From an uncultured Rikenella sp. (GTDB lineage: Bacteria; Bacteroidota; Bacteroidia; Bacteroidales; Rikenellaceae): a DNA stretch of 52,285 bases. The translations under genes were made by a program, and so were the position numbers. This document shows, in pieces, positions 42,307 through 49,592 of the stretch (its first letter is position 1; each line of letters opens with the position of its first letter). The stretch is from the NCBI RefSeq assembly GCF_910577125.1, contig NZ_CAJTMN010000005.1, forward strand, positions 1 through 52,285, in the 5' to 3' direction. The notes under the pieces were generated by a model. The model searched no databases and was not told the origin of the DNA. It was given only the letters and a program-made list of their open reading frames with translations.

Positions 42307-42507
42307 TTATTCCGAGAGGCAACGCAACTGAAGACCGAGGCCACGGTTGCCCACGCTGCTGGGATAGAGGTTCTGCGTGCCGAAGTCCAAGAACACGCCG
42401 CCAGTCCCGCTGACAGCGGACGACCAACTGTACCCGCCGTAGCCGACGTTCATCAGATCGCCTAATCGCCCATGGTTGCCTGCGTCGCGGAAGCCCGGGG
42501 CGGGCAT
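42307..42507 (-). repeat. Orphan C-terminal surface-domain cassette, copy 4
   Basis: A 66-codon frame on the minus strand: MPAPGFRDAGNHGRLGDLMN, then GYGGYSWSSAVSG, a VFLDFG strand and GLGLQLRCLSE with TAA. It is the only copy with an ATG right at the cassette edge, but no promoter or leader is visible and a 66-residue half-domain is unlikely to fold alone. It lies just downstream of the minus-strand M16 gene, at the edge of patch 2. Confidence 0.75.
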
Positions 42508-42539
42508 CGATTTTTGAAATGCGAAAAGACCGCGGAGGG

Positions 42540-43784
42540 CTATTCCGCCGACTCGGCCAGATAGAGCAAGGTCGAGCTGTTCTCGCGGCGGAACAGACGG
42601 CGCGATACCTCCTGAATCTCCTGCGCCGTCACCGAGTTGTGCTCCGCGACCTCCGTGTCGATCAGGGCCGCGTCGCCCAACATCTCGAAATAGGCTAAGT
42701 TCATCGCCTTGTTCAGCACATTCAGCTCGCTGAAAATCTGAGTCGCCTCGAACTTGTTCTTGACCTTCTCCAGCTCGTAATCCCCGACCGGTTCCGATTG
42801 CAGGAGCTCCAGCTCATGCCATAACGCCGACTCGGCCTCCGCCACCGGAACACCCTCCATCACATACCCCGTCACCACGAACAAACCCGGATCGATCTCC
42901 CCCGAGACATAGGCATTGACCTGCGAAAAGAGATTCGCCTCCTGAACCAGCCGCTGATAGAGCCGGCTCGACGTCCCGTTGCTCAGGATGTCCGACGCCA
43001 CGTCGCACACCGTATATTCCCGGCTCAGCCGCCCCGCCATGTGGAAGACGATGTAGATCACCGAAGCCGGCACCGGCCGCCGCACCTCCAGCCGCCGCGG
43101 AGCGGTCTGCTCCGGTTCGGCCGGCAGCGGATCCGGTGCGAATCCTCCGGCCGGAATCTCGCCGAACCATTTCTCGGCCAACTCGAAAACCCGTTCGGCC
43201 GGCAAATCCCCCGCCACCGACAGGATGGCGTTGTCCGGCCGGTAGTACCGGTCGAAAAAGGCCCGCACCTCCTCCATTGTCGCCCGTCGGATGTGGTCGA
43301 TCTCCCGCCCGATCGTCGCCCACCGGTACGGATGCCGCTCGTAGGCCAACGGCCTCAACAACAGCCAGATGTCGCCGTACGGCTGATTCAGATACCGTTG
43401 TGCGAACTCCTCGACCACCACCTTGCGCTGCACGTCGAGGCTCCGCTCGTTGAAGGCCAGCGAGAGCATCCGGTCCGACTCCAGCCACAGCGCCGTCTCG
43501 ATATTCTCCTTAGGCAAGGCCAGGTAGTAGTTCGTGTAGTCGTTGTTCGTAAACGCGTTGTTTTCGCCGCCCGCCAGTTGCACCGGTTCGTCGTAGTTCG
43601 GCACGTGGATCGACCCGCCGAACATCAGGTGCTCGAACAGATGGGCGAACCCCGTCCGGTCGTAGGCTTCGTTGCGCGAGCCCACTTTGTAGAGCACATT
43701 GACGGCCGCCATCGGGGTCGAGCGATCCTCGTGGGCGATGACGGTCAGCCCGTTGGGCAGCGTTCTTTTCTGAAATTCGATCAT
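42540..43784 (-). CDS. M16B zinc metallopeptidase, catalytic subunit
   Basis: This 414-residue peptidase has the inverted zinc motif HxxEH (FAHLFEHLMFGG) and the distal Glu in VVVEEFAQRYLNQPYGD. The tandem alpha/beta roll domains of the mitochondrial-processing-peptidase family follow. M16B enzymes usually act as dimers with an inactive paralogue; a candidate partner is encoded at 47291-48574. The ATG at 43784 follows the decarboxylase stop by 20 bases, so the pair is probably cotranscribed. Sequence upstream in the same frame is part of the decarboxylase gene. Confidence 0.92.
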   Translation of the reverse strand: MIEFQKRTLPNGLTVIAHEDRSTPMAAVNVLYKVGSRNEAYDRTGFAHLFEHLMFGGSIHVPNYDEPVQLAGGENNAFTNNDYTNYYLALPKENIETALWLESDRMLSLAFNERSLDVQRKVVVEEFAQRYLNQPYGDIWLLLRPLAYERHPYRWATIGREIDHIRRATMEEVRAFFDRYYRPDNAILSVAGDLPAERVFELAEKWFGEIPAGGFAPDPLPAEPEQTAPRRLEVRRPVPASVIYIVFHMAGRLSREYTVCDVASDILSNGTSSRLYQRLVQEANLFSQVNAYVSGEIDPGLFVVTGYVMEGVPVAEAESALWHELELLQSEPVGDYELEKVKNKFEATQIFSELNVLNKAMNLAYFEMLGDAALIDTEVAEHNSVTAQEIQEVSRRLFRRENSSTLLYLAESAE

Positions 43785-43804
43785 AACCTTCGGATAAGCG
43801 CCGG

Positions 43805-45199
43805 TCAATAGCCCAGAATGCGCATCATCGCGCGGTAGCTCTGCTCCTTGGCGAAAAGGCGGGTGTAGTATTCGTTGTCGTCCTTGTCGCGGTCGATGAT
43901 GATGTGCTTGGGCGCCGGAATCAGACAGTGCTGAATCCCCCCGTAGCCGCCCAGCGACTCCTGATAAGCCCCCGTGTGGAAAAATCCGATGTACTGCGTA
44001 TCCCCCGGACAGAGTTTCGGCAGGAAGATCGCGTTCTGGTGCGCCTCGGCGTTGTAATAGTCCTCGCTGTCGCACGTGAGGCCGCCGAGGAAGACCCGCT
44101 GGTACTCCTTGTCCCAGTTGTTGATCGGCAGCATCATGTAGCGCTGGTTGATCCCCCACGTGTCCGGCAGGGTGGTCATGAACGACGAGTCGATCATGTA
44201 CCACAGCTCGCGGTCGTTCTGCTGCTTCTGGTTGATGATGGAGTAGAGGGTCGCGCCGCTTTCGCCCACGGTGAACGATCCGAATTCGGTGAAGATGTTC
44301 GGCTCGTCGATTCCGTTGAGGTTGCAGTAGTTCTTGATCTGGGCCACGATCTCCTCCGCCATGTACTCGTAGTCGTAGTCGAAGGCGAGCGAGTTCTTGA
44401 TCGGAAATCCTCCCCCGATGTTCAGCGAGTCGAGCTCCGGGCAGACCTTTTTTAGCTCGCAGTAGACGGCCAGGCACTTCGACAGCTCGTTCCAGTAGTA
44501 AGCCGTGTCGCGGATCCCGGTGTTGATGAAGAAGTGCAGCATCTTGAGCCGGAACTTCTTGTTGGGCTTGATCTTCTCGAGGTAGTAGTTCTTGATCTCG
44601 CGGTACCGGATGCCGAGGCGCGAGGTGTAGAAATCGAACTTCGGCTCCTCCTCCGATGCGATCCGGATGCCGACGTGGCACGGTTTATGAATCGCAGCAT
44701 CCAGCAGCTCGTGTTCGTCCTTGTTGTCGATCACCGGGATGGTGTTGACGAACCCGGCGTGGATGAGTCCGGCGATGTTCTCGACATACTGCGGCCGTTT
44801 GTAGCCGTTGCAGACGATAAAGGTGTCTTTGTCGAGCATTCCGCTGTCGTACAGCGCGTTGATGATGTGGATGTCGTAGGCCGAAGAGGTCTCAAGGTTG
44901 ATTTTGTTCTTCAGCGCCTCCTCCAGCACGAACGAAAAGTGCGAGCTCTTCGTGCAGTAGCAGTAGTTGTAGGTGCCCTTGTAGTCCACCTTCGCCATCG
45001 CCACGTTGAAGAGCTTCTTGGCCTTCTGGATCTGCGCGCTGATCTTCGGCAGGTAGCTGATCTTCAGCGGCGTTCCGTACTGTTTGATGATATCCATCAA
45101 TGGTACGTCGTGGAAGTTGAGGTTGTTGTCTACGACGCTGAATTCGTCCTGAGGAAACTCAAAGGTTTGCTCGATGAGGTCGATGTACTTGTTTTTCAT
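43805..45199 (-). CDS. Arginine decarboxylase-like PLP enzyme (fold III)
   Basis: This 464-residue alanine-racemase-fold decarboxylase has the PLP-lysine region YNYCYCTKSSHFSFVLEEAL. It also has SLNIGGGFPIKNSL (phosphate-binding Gly loop), EFGSFTVGES and CDSEDYYNAE, whose CDS-D motif contributes to the partner active site. The short, 460-residue form is common in Bacteroidota and is usually annotated as arginine decarboxylase. It would make agmatine for polyamine synthesis. Other basic amino-acid or carboxyspermidine substrates cannot be excluded from sequence alone. Confidence 0.82.
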   Translation of the reverse strand: MKNKYIDLIEQTFEFPQDEFSVVDNNLNFHDVPLMDIIKQYGTPLKISYLPKISAQIQKAKKLFNVAMAKVDYKGTYNYCYCTKSSHFSFVLEEALKNKINLETSSAYDIHIINALYDSGMLDKDTFIVCNGYKRPQYVENIAGLIHAGFVNTIPVIDNKDEHELLDAAIHKPCHVGIRIASEEEPKFDFYTSRLGIRYREIKNYYLEKIKPNKKFRLKMLHFFINTGIRDTAYYWNELSKCLAVYCELKKVCPELDSLNIGGGFPIKNSLAFDYDYEYMAEEIVAQIKNYCNLNGIDEPNIFTEFGSFTVGESGATLYSIINQKQQNDRELWYMIDSSFMTTLPDTWGINQRYMMLPINNWDKEYQRVFLGGLTCDSEDYYNAEAHQNAIFLPKLCPGDTQYIGFFHTGAYQESLGGYGGIQHCLIPAPKHIIIDRDKDDNEYYTRLFAKEQSYRAMMRILGY

Positions 45200-45452
45200 C
45201 TTCGCCGGATGGGGCTCTAAGGTGGATAAGCGGCTCGGTTACTTCGGGCCGGTGCGGACGATCCGCGCGGCCCGGATTTTGCTGTTTCGGGAAACAAAGT
45301 GCAAAGATGCGATAATTTTCCGGACTTCCGTCGGTCGGAGGTCATTAATTTCGAGTTCTTTCCGCCGGCCCCGCGCCGGTGTCGGGCACCCTCCGGCCAG
45401 GGGGTGTCGGGCGTTCGAAGAATGACACTCCGCCGGTAAAATAGTGTCGAAA
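45200..45452. other. Divergent intergenic region
   Basis: About 250 bases between the divergent decarboxylase and HU-like genes. No gene, cassette or nested hairpin is seen. On the minus strand CATCTTTG (45309-45302) is a one-mismatch -7 element that could serve the decarboxylase. Confidence 0.4.
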
Positions 45453-45484
45453 ATTGGTCGGGTGATTTTTTTTTCGTAATATTG
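45453..45484 (+). promoter_or_regulatory. Probable promoter of the HU/CCDC81-like gene
   Basis: ATTG (45453-45456), 20 bases and TAATATTG (45477-45484) fit the consensus with one mismatch in each box. The ATG lies 24 bases downstream. Confidence 0.45.
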
Positions 45485-45507
45485 GGACAAATTAGAGAGA
45501 GTTTTCG

Positions 45508-46749
45508 ATGGACAACAACCTACTCAAGCAACTCATCGCACAGCACCGCCGGGTGGTGATTCCCGATTTCGGCGCCTTTCTGAAAAAGGAGGGGCCGAGG
45601 GGTGAGCAGCTGGTATTCAGTCCGTTCCTGCGCAAGGACGACGGGATGGTCACCGAGGCCCTGATCCGCGAATACGGGGTCGAATCGGAGGACGCCCGCG
45701 GGATGATCGCCGAATTCGTCGTTTATCTGCGGCAGTCGCTGGCTTCGTCCGGACGTTATTATATCGAGGGGGTCGGGATGCTGGCGGCGGATGCCAACGG
45801 CTCGATTACGCTCAAAGAGGGGGTGATGCCGGAGCGGAGCAGGGCGGAGGTCGAGAGCGAGCGGATGGCCCGGCAGGCGCCGCAGCAGCCGCAGCCGGCG
45901 ATGGAACAGATCGTGGAGGCCGAACCGGTGCCCGTGCAGCCGGTGATGACCAAACCGCCGGTGATGACCCGGCCGCAGACGATACAGGTGCAGCCTTCGA
46001 TGGGGCAGCCGATGCAGCCCCAGCAGGGACAGCAACAACAGTCCTCGTTGTTCGGAACCTATCCGGGCATCCAGCAGCAGCCGGTGAGACCGCAGCAGCC
46101 GCAGATACCGCCTCAACAACCGATGCGGCCGCAGCCGCAACAACCGCAGATGCCGCCCCAGCAGCCGATGCGGACACAGCCGGCGGTGCCGCCTCAACCG
46201 ATGCAGCAGCCCATGCAGCAGCCGGTACAGCCGGGGCAAAGGCCGCAGCAACCGCAGATGCCGCATCCCTCCATGCAGCCGCAACAGGGGGTTCGGGGGG
46301 GGCAGCAGCCGGGAATGGTTCCGCCCGTTCCGCAACCGGGACGGCCGGGGCAACCCCAGGGACAGCAGCCCGGACAGACGATGCAGCCGGGGATGATTCC
46401 TCCGTCGCAGCGCCAGCCGCAACAACAGCCCGGACAACCGGGGCGGCCGATGCCGCGAGACCCTCAGGCGCAATCGCGACCGCAGAGACCGGGACAGACA
46501 CCTTCTCGTCCGGGACAGCCGTATCCGGGGGGACGGAGACCGCCGGTGCGCCGGCGTCCGCAGCAGCGGACAAAGGCCGATGTGTGGCTGATCGTCGCCA
46601 TTATTGCGGCGCTGGTCGTGATCGCGATCATGATCTACAGCTTCATCGTTTCGGGCGGGGGCCAGGATATGGACATGGAGATGCTGAACGAAGCGATGGC
46701 TCCGATGCAGGACGCTTCGAGTTCGGCAGGGGGAGGAGACGGATTGTAG
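45508..46749 (+). CDS. HU/CCDC81-domain membrane protein with Pro/Gln-rich linker
   Basis: This 413-residue protein has three parts. Residues 1-115 (LLKQLIAQHRRVVIPDFGAF, then LRQSLASSGRYYIEGVGMLA) resemble the bacterial HU-CCDC81 fold, related to the DNA-binding HU/IHF proteins. Residues about 125-345 are low complexity, nearly all Pro, Gln, Met, Gly and Arg. A single TM helix (DVWLIVAIIAALVVIAIMIY, about 355-375) is preceded by many Arg residues, which places the N-terminus in the cytoplasm. A short acidic Met-rich tail follows. Relatives in the phylum often end in a SPOR domain that binds peptidoglycan; none is present here. Confidence 0.78.
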   Translation: MDNNLLKQLIAQHRRVVIPDFGAFLKKEGPRGEQLVFSPFLRKDDGMVTEALIREYGVESEDARGMIAEFVVYLRQSLASSGRYYIEGVGMLAADANGSITLKEGVMPERSRAEVESERMARQAPQQPQPAMEQIVEAEPVPVQPVMTKPPVMTRPQTIQVQPSMGQPMQPQQGQQQQSSLFGTYPGIQQQPVRPQQPQIPPQQPMRPQPQQPQMPPQQPMRTQPAVPPQPMQQPMQQPVQPGQRPQQPQMPHPSMQPQQGVRGGQQPGMVPPVPQPGRPGQPQGQQPGQTMQPGMIPPSQRQPQQQPGQPGRPMPRDPQAQSRPQRPGQTPSRPGQPYPGGRRPPVRRRPQQRTKADVWLIVAIIAALVVIAIMIYSFIVSGGGQDMDMEMLNEAMAPMQDASSSAGGGDGL

Positions 46750-46779
46750 GATACTACTAATAATAGGATAAGGAAAAAC

Positions 46780-46818
46780 GAATCCGGCCGCAGAGTTTTC
46801 AATGCTCTCGCCGGATTC
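46780..46818. terminator. Terminator between the HU-like and GNAT genes
   Basis: GAATCCGGC pairs with GCCGGATTC, and the interior AGAG pairs with CTCT. It is flanked by AAAAAC on the left and by GCTTCTATAT on the right, so it can act on both convergent genes. Confidence 0.7.
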
Positions 46819-46838
46819 GCTTCTATATATAGAATGAG

Positions 46839-47276
46839 TTACAGCGGCCGCTCCAGCATGATCATGTCCCGGCACAGCGTGCCATCCTCGTCGATGACCG
46901 GAGCCGGATAGTGGTCGGTGAAGAAATTCGGAATCGTGTGAGAGTAATGGAATCCGCACCGCTCGTAGAATCCCCGTCCGCCGTTGCTCGTACCCACTTT
47001 CAGGCTCGTGAACCGACCCCGATAGTGCGCGCAGAGGTCATCCAGCATGCCTCGTCCCTGACCCGAACCGCGGCAGGATGCGGCTACGGCTAAGTTTTTG
47101 ATCTCGCCGGCCGCCACGTCCACCACCGCCTCGCCGACCACCCGGCTCTCCCCGTCCTGCCAGACCCACATCTCTCCCTCGGCCAGATAGCGCTCCACCA
47201 TCCTTTCCGACGGGTCGGCCTCCAGCAAAAGCGCCCGGAACGACCGTTTTTCGGACAGTGCGACGATCTTTTCCAT
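46839..47276 (-). CDS. GNAT-family N-acetyltransferase
   Basis: This 145-residue protein has the acetyl-CoA-binding motif A (IKNLAVAASCRGSGQGRGML, with the R-G-x-G-x-G loop) and motif B (SNGGRGFYERCGFHYSHTIP). The substrate is unknown. The C-terminal DEDGTLCRDMIMLERPL is typical of small bacterial acetyltransferases. It starts 14 bases after the M16 partner gene and is likely cotranscribed with it. The ATG at 47276 is the only suitable start between the preceding stop and motif A. Confidence 0.88.
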   Translation of the reverse strand: MEKIVALSEKRSFRALLLEADPSERMVERYLAEGEMWVWQDGESRVVGEAVVDVAAGEIKNLAVAASCRGSGQGRGMLDDLCAHYRGRFTSLKVGTSNGGRGFYERCGFHYSHTIPNFFTDHYPAPVIDEDGTLCRDMIMLERPL

Positions 47277-47290
47277 CCGTCCCGAAATTT

Positions 47291-48574
47291 TTACGCCCCA
47301 ACGATCACCGTGCTGAACGCTGCCGGATCGAGCCACTGCCGGGCCAGCTCCCGAACCCGTTCCGGCGTGATGCTCCGCACCTCGTCGAAAAACATCGATA
47401 CCGCCTCGTTCGTCATCCCGCACTGGACGTTTTCGATCGTCACGTCCGCCACCCCGAACGGCCCGTCCAGAATCCGCATCATCTCGCCCACGATGATGTT
47501 CCGCACCATCTCCAGCTCCGCCGCCGGCACCTCTTCCGTCCGCAGTCGCTCCACCTCGCGCAGGATTTCGGCCACCGCCTCGTCCGTCGCCGCAGCCGTG
47601 ACATCCGTTGCCACGGCGAAATAGCCCGTGTGCTGGAGATTCACCATCGCCGAGTAGATGCCGTACGTGTACCCCTTCTCCTCGCGCAGATTCTTCACTA
47701 ACCGTGAGCCGAAGTAGCCTCCCAGAATCGTGGCGACCACCTGCATCCCGTTGAAATCGGGGTGCTCCTTCGGAAAGAGCGTCCGGCCCAGACGGATCGA
47801 CGACTGCAAAGCTCCCTCCCGCCGTTCGCGGATCAGGTCTGTCGGCTCCGTCGGCGGCACGCCCGGGTCGACGACCGGCCGGCCCGTTTGGAAGCGGCTC
47901 AGGAATCGCTCCATCTCGCTGCGTATCTCCGGCGCGATCCGGCCCGAAGCCACCGCAAAGAGATTCCCGGCCCGGTAGTGCGTCTCGTAGAATCCGCGCA
48001 ACAGGCTCGTATTCAGCTCGTCATAGGCCTCGGTCGCCGAGCTGCGGCCGTAGGGATGCTCGCTGCCGAACAAGGCCCGCGAGAAGAGCTCCCGGGCCTG
48101 ATACGACGGTTTCTCGCGTTCGATGGTCAGTTGCTGTTTCCGTTTCGCGGCGTAAATCTCCAGCTCGTGTTCCGGGAACTGCGGCTCGAACAGAATCTCG
48201 CTCAGCAGCTCCAGTGTCTGCGGCAGAAAGCGGTTCAGACAGCTCACCGTCACGATCGCATAGTCGCGGTCGATCGAGGTGTCGTAGTAGATGCCGTAGA
48301 AGTCGAACCGCTCGGCGATCTGTGCCGCCGAGTAGCGCGCCGTCCCCTCGCTCATCAGGTTGAGGGCGGCCGACGCCGTGAACGGCGCCGGCTGGTAGCG
48401 CGTCCCGGCGCCGAAGACGAGGCTCAGGCGGCACAGCGGCTGTGTCCCCGCGTCGATCGTCCAGAACCGGATGCCGTTCGGCAGGGTGGAGTGGAGCGTT
48501 TCGGGAATCGTCAGCCGGTCGGGCAGCTGGAAAGGAGGTTGTTGTGTGCGGTCTAACATCGGAGTCGGTTCCAT
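47291..48574 (-). CDS. M16B peptidase-like subunit lacking the zinc motif
   Basis: This 427-residue M16-fold protein has ALNLMSEGTARYSAAQIAER where the HxxEH zinc site should be, so it cannot bind the catalytic zinc. It keeps the substrate-binding Arg/Tyr region (LVKNLREEKGYTYGIYSAMV) characteristic of the non-catalytic partner in M16B heterodimers. The probable catalytic partner is 3.5 kb away at 42540-43784 rather than adjacent. The start at 48574 (MEPTPML) was chosen; ATG five codons later is an alternative. Confidence 0.88.
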   Translation of the reverse strand: MEPTPMLDRTQQPPFQLPDRLTIPETLHSTLPNGIRFWTIDAGTQPLCRLSLVFGAGTRYQPAPFTASAALNLMSEGTARYSAAQIAERFDFYGIYYDTSIDRDYAIVTVSCLNRFLPQTLELLSEILFEPQFPEHELEIYAAKRKQQLTIEREKPSYQARELFSRALFGSEHPYGRSSATEAYDELNTSLLRGFYETHYRAGNLFAVASGRIAPEIRSEMERFLSRFQTGRPVVDPGVPPTEPTDLIRERREGALQSSIRLGRTLFPKEHPDFNGMQVVATILGGYFGSRLVKNLREEKGYTYGIYSAMVNLQHTGYFAVATDVTAAATDEAVAEILREVERLRTEEVPAAELEMVRNIIVGEMMRILDGPFGVADVTIENVQCGMTNEAVSMFFDEVRSITPERVRELARQWLDPAAFSTVIVGA

Positions 48575-48660
48575 GGAGAGGGACAAAAATAGTGATTTTG
48601 TACGACTCCGGCTGCGCCGGGCCCGCAAAACGGGCGGGTGCGGCGAGCGGGGAAATTCAT

Positions 48661-48668
48661 TACATTTG
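48661..48668 (+). promoter_or_regulatory. -7 element before the YitT-type gene
   Basis: TACATTTG fits TANNTTTG and lies 36 bases before the ATG at 48705. A TTTG at the proper distance upstream was not found. Confidence 0.45.
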
Positions 48669-48704
48669 CATCGTACCGAATTTCTCGATCGGGAGGTCTC
48701 GCGG

Positions 48705-49592
48705 ATGAACAAACAACAACAGATACGCCAATGGCTGTATGTCGTGGTCGGTTCGGTGCTGATCGCCACGGCTTACGTACTCTTTATCACCCCCTATCGG
48801 ATCGTCCCGGGAGGTGTCTACGGGATGGGGGTCGTTCTCAACTATCTCTTTCCGAAGATTCAGGTCGGCACCTACGGGCTGTCGATGGATATTCCGCTGC
48901 TGCTGATCGGGTTCCGGCTCTTCGGGGCGCGGTTCGGAGCAAAAACCGTCGTGGCGGCCGTCCTGACGCCGGTGATTATGGACGGCATGACGTGGGTGGT
49001 CGGTTCCGATCCGGCCACGATGCTCGGCGGCAAGATCGACCTGGCGGGCGATGTGCTCCTGAGCTGCATCTTCGGCGGGACGCTGCTGGGGGCCGGCGTG
49101 GGGCTGATTCTCAAGACCCACGCCACGTCGGGCGGGACGGACATTATCGCGATGATCGTCTCCCGCTACCTGCACCTGCCGATTAGCCGGTCGGTGCTCT
49201 ATGTCGACTCGCTGGTGGTGCTCTTCGGGCTGGCGGTGCTGGGAGACTGGCGGCTGCCGCTCTATTCGCTGGTGACGATCTTCGTCTCGTCGCGCGTGAT
49301 CGACTACATCGTGGACGGCGGGTCGGGCGACAAGCTGCTCTTCATCCTTTCGAAACAGCACACCGACATCCGCGATTTCATCCTCGACGGACTGGATCGG
49401 GGCGGGACGTATATCAAAGCCAGCGGGATGTACACCGGGGCGGATAAGGAGATGATTTTCGTGGTGGTTTCGCGGCGCGAAGTGTCGCTGATCCGCGACC
49501 GGATCCGGCAGGTCGATCCGGAGGCTTTCATGATTGTGGTCGATGCGCACGAGACGCTCGGCGAGGGATTTAAAACGTTCGAAAAACCATGA
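48705..49592 (+). CDS. YitT/DUF2179 family membrane protein
   Basis: This 295-residue protein has an N-terminal membrane domain with about five TM helices (residues 10-190: LYVVVGSVLIATAYVLFITP, YRIVPGGVYGMGVVLNYLF and others, with THATSGGTDIIAMIVSR). A cytosolic C-terminal DUF2179 domain follows (residues about 205-290: GDKLLFILSKQHTDIRDFIL, LDRGGTYIKASGMYTG). The family is widespread. Transport has been proposed but no substrate is established to my knowledge. Its stop overlaps the start of the HD phosphohydrolase gene (ATGA), indicating coupled translation. Confidence 0.9.
   Translation: MNKQQQIRQWLYVVVGSVLIATAYVLFITPYRIVPGGVYGMGVVLNYLFPKIQVGTYGLSMDIPLLLIGFRLFGARFGAKTVVAAVLTPVIMDGMTWVVGSDPATMLGGKIDLAGDVLLSCIFGGTLLGAGVGLILKTHATSGGTDIIAMIVSRYLHLPISRSVLYVDSLVVLFGLAVLGDWRLPLYSLVTIFVSSRVIDYIVDGGSGDKLLFILSKQHTDIRDFILDGLDRGGTYIKASGMYTGADKEMIFVVVSRREVSLIRDRIRQVDPEAFMIVVDAHETLGEGFKTFEKP

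Noticed and set aside
26..42507. The cassettes as variable repeats of a diversity-generating retroelement
   Set aside because: Differences between copies include many synonymous and non-adenine changes, and no reverse transcriptase, template repeat or accessory gene is present in the window.
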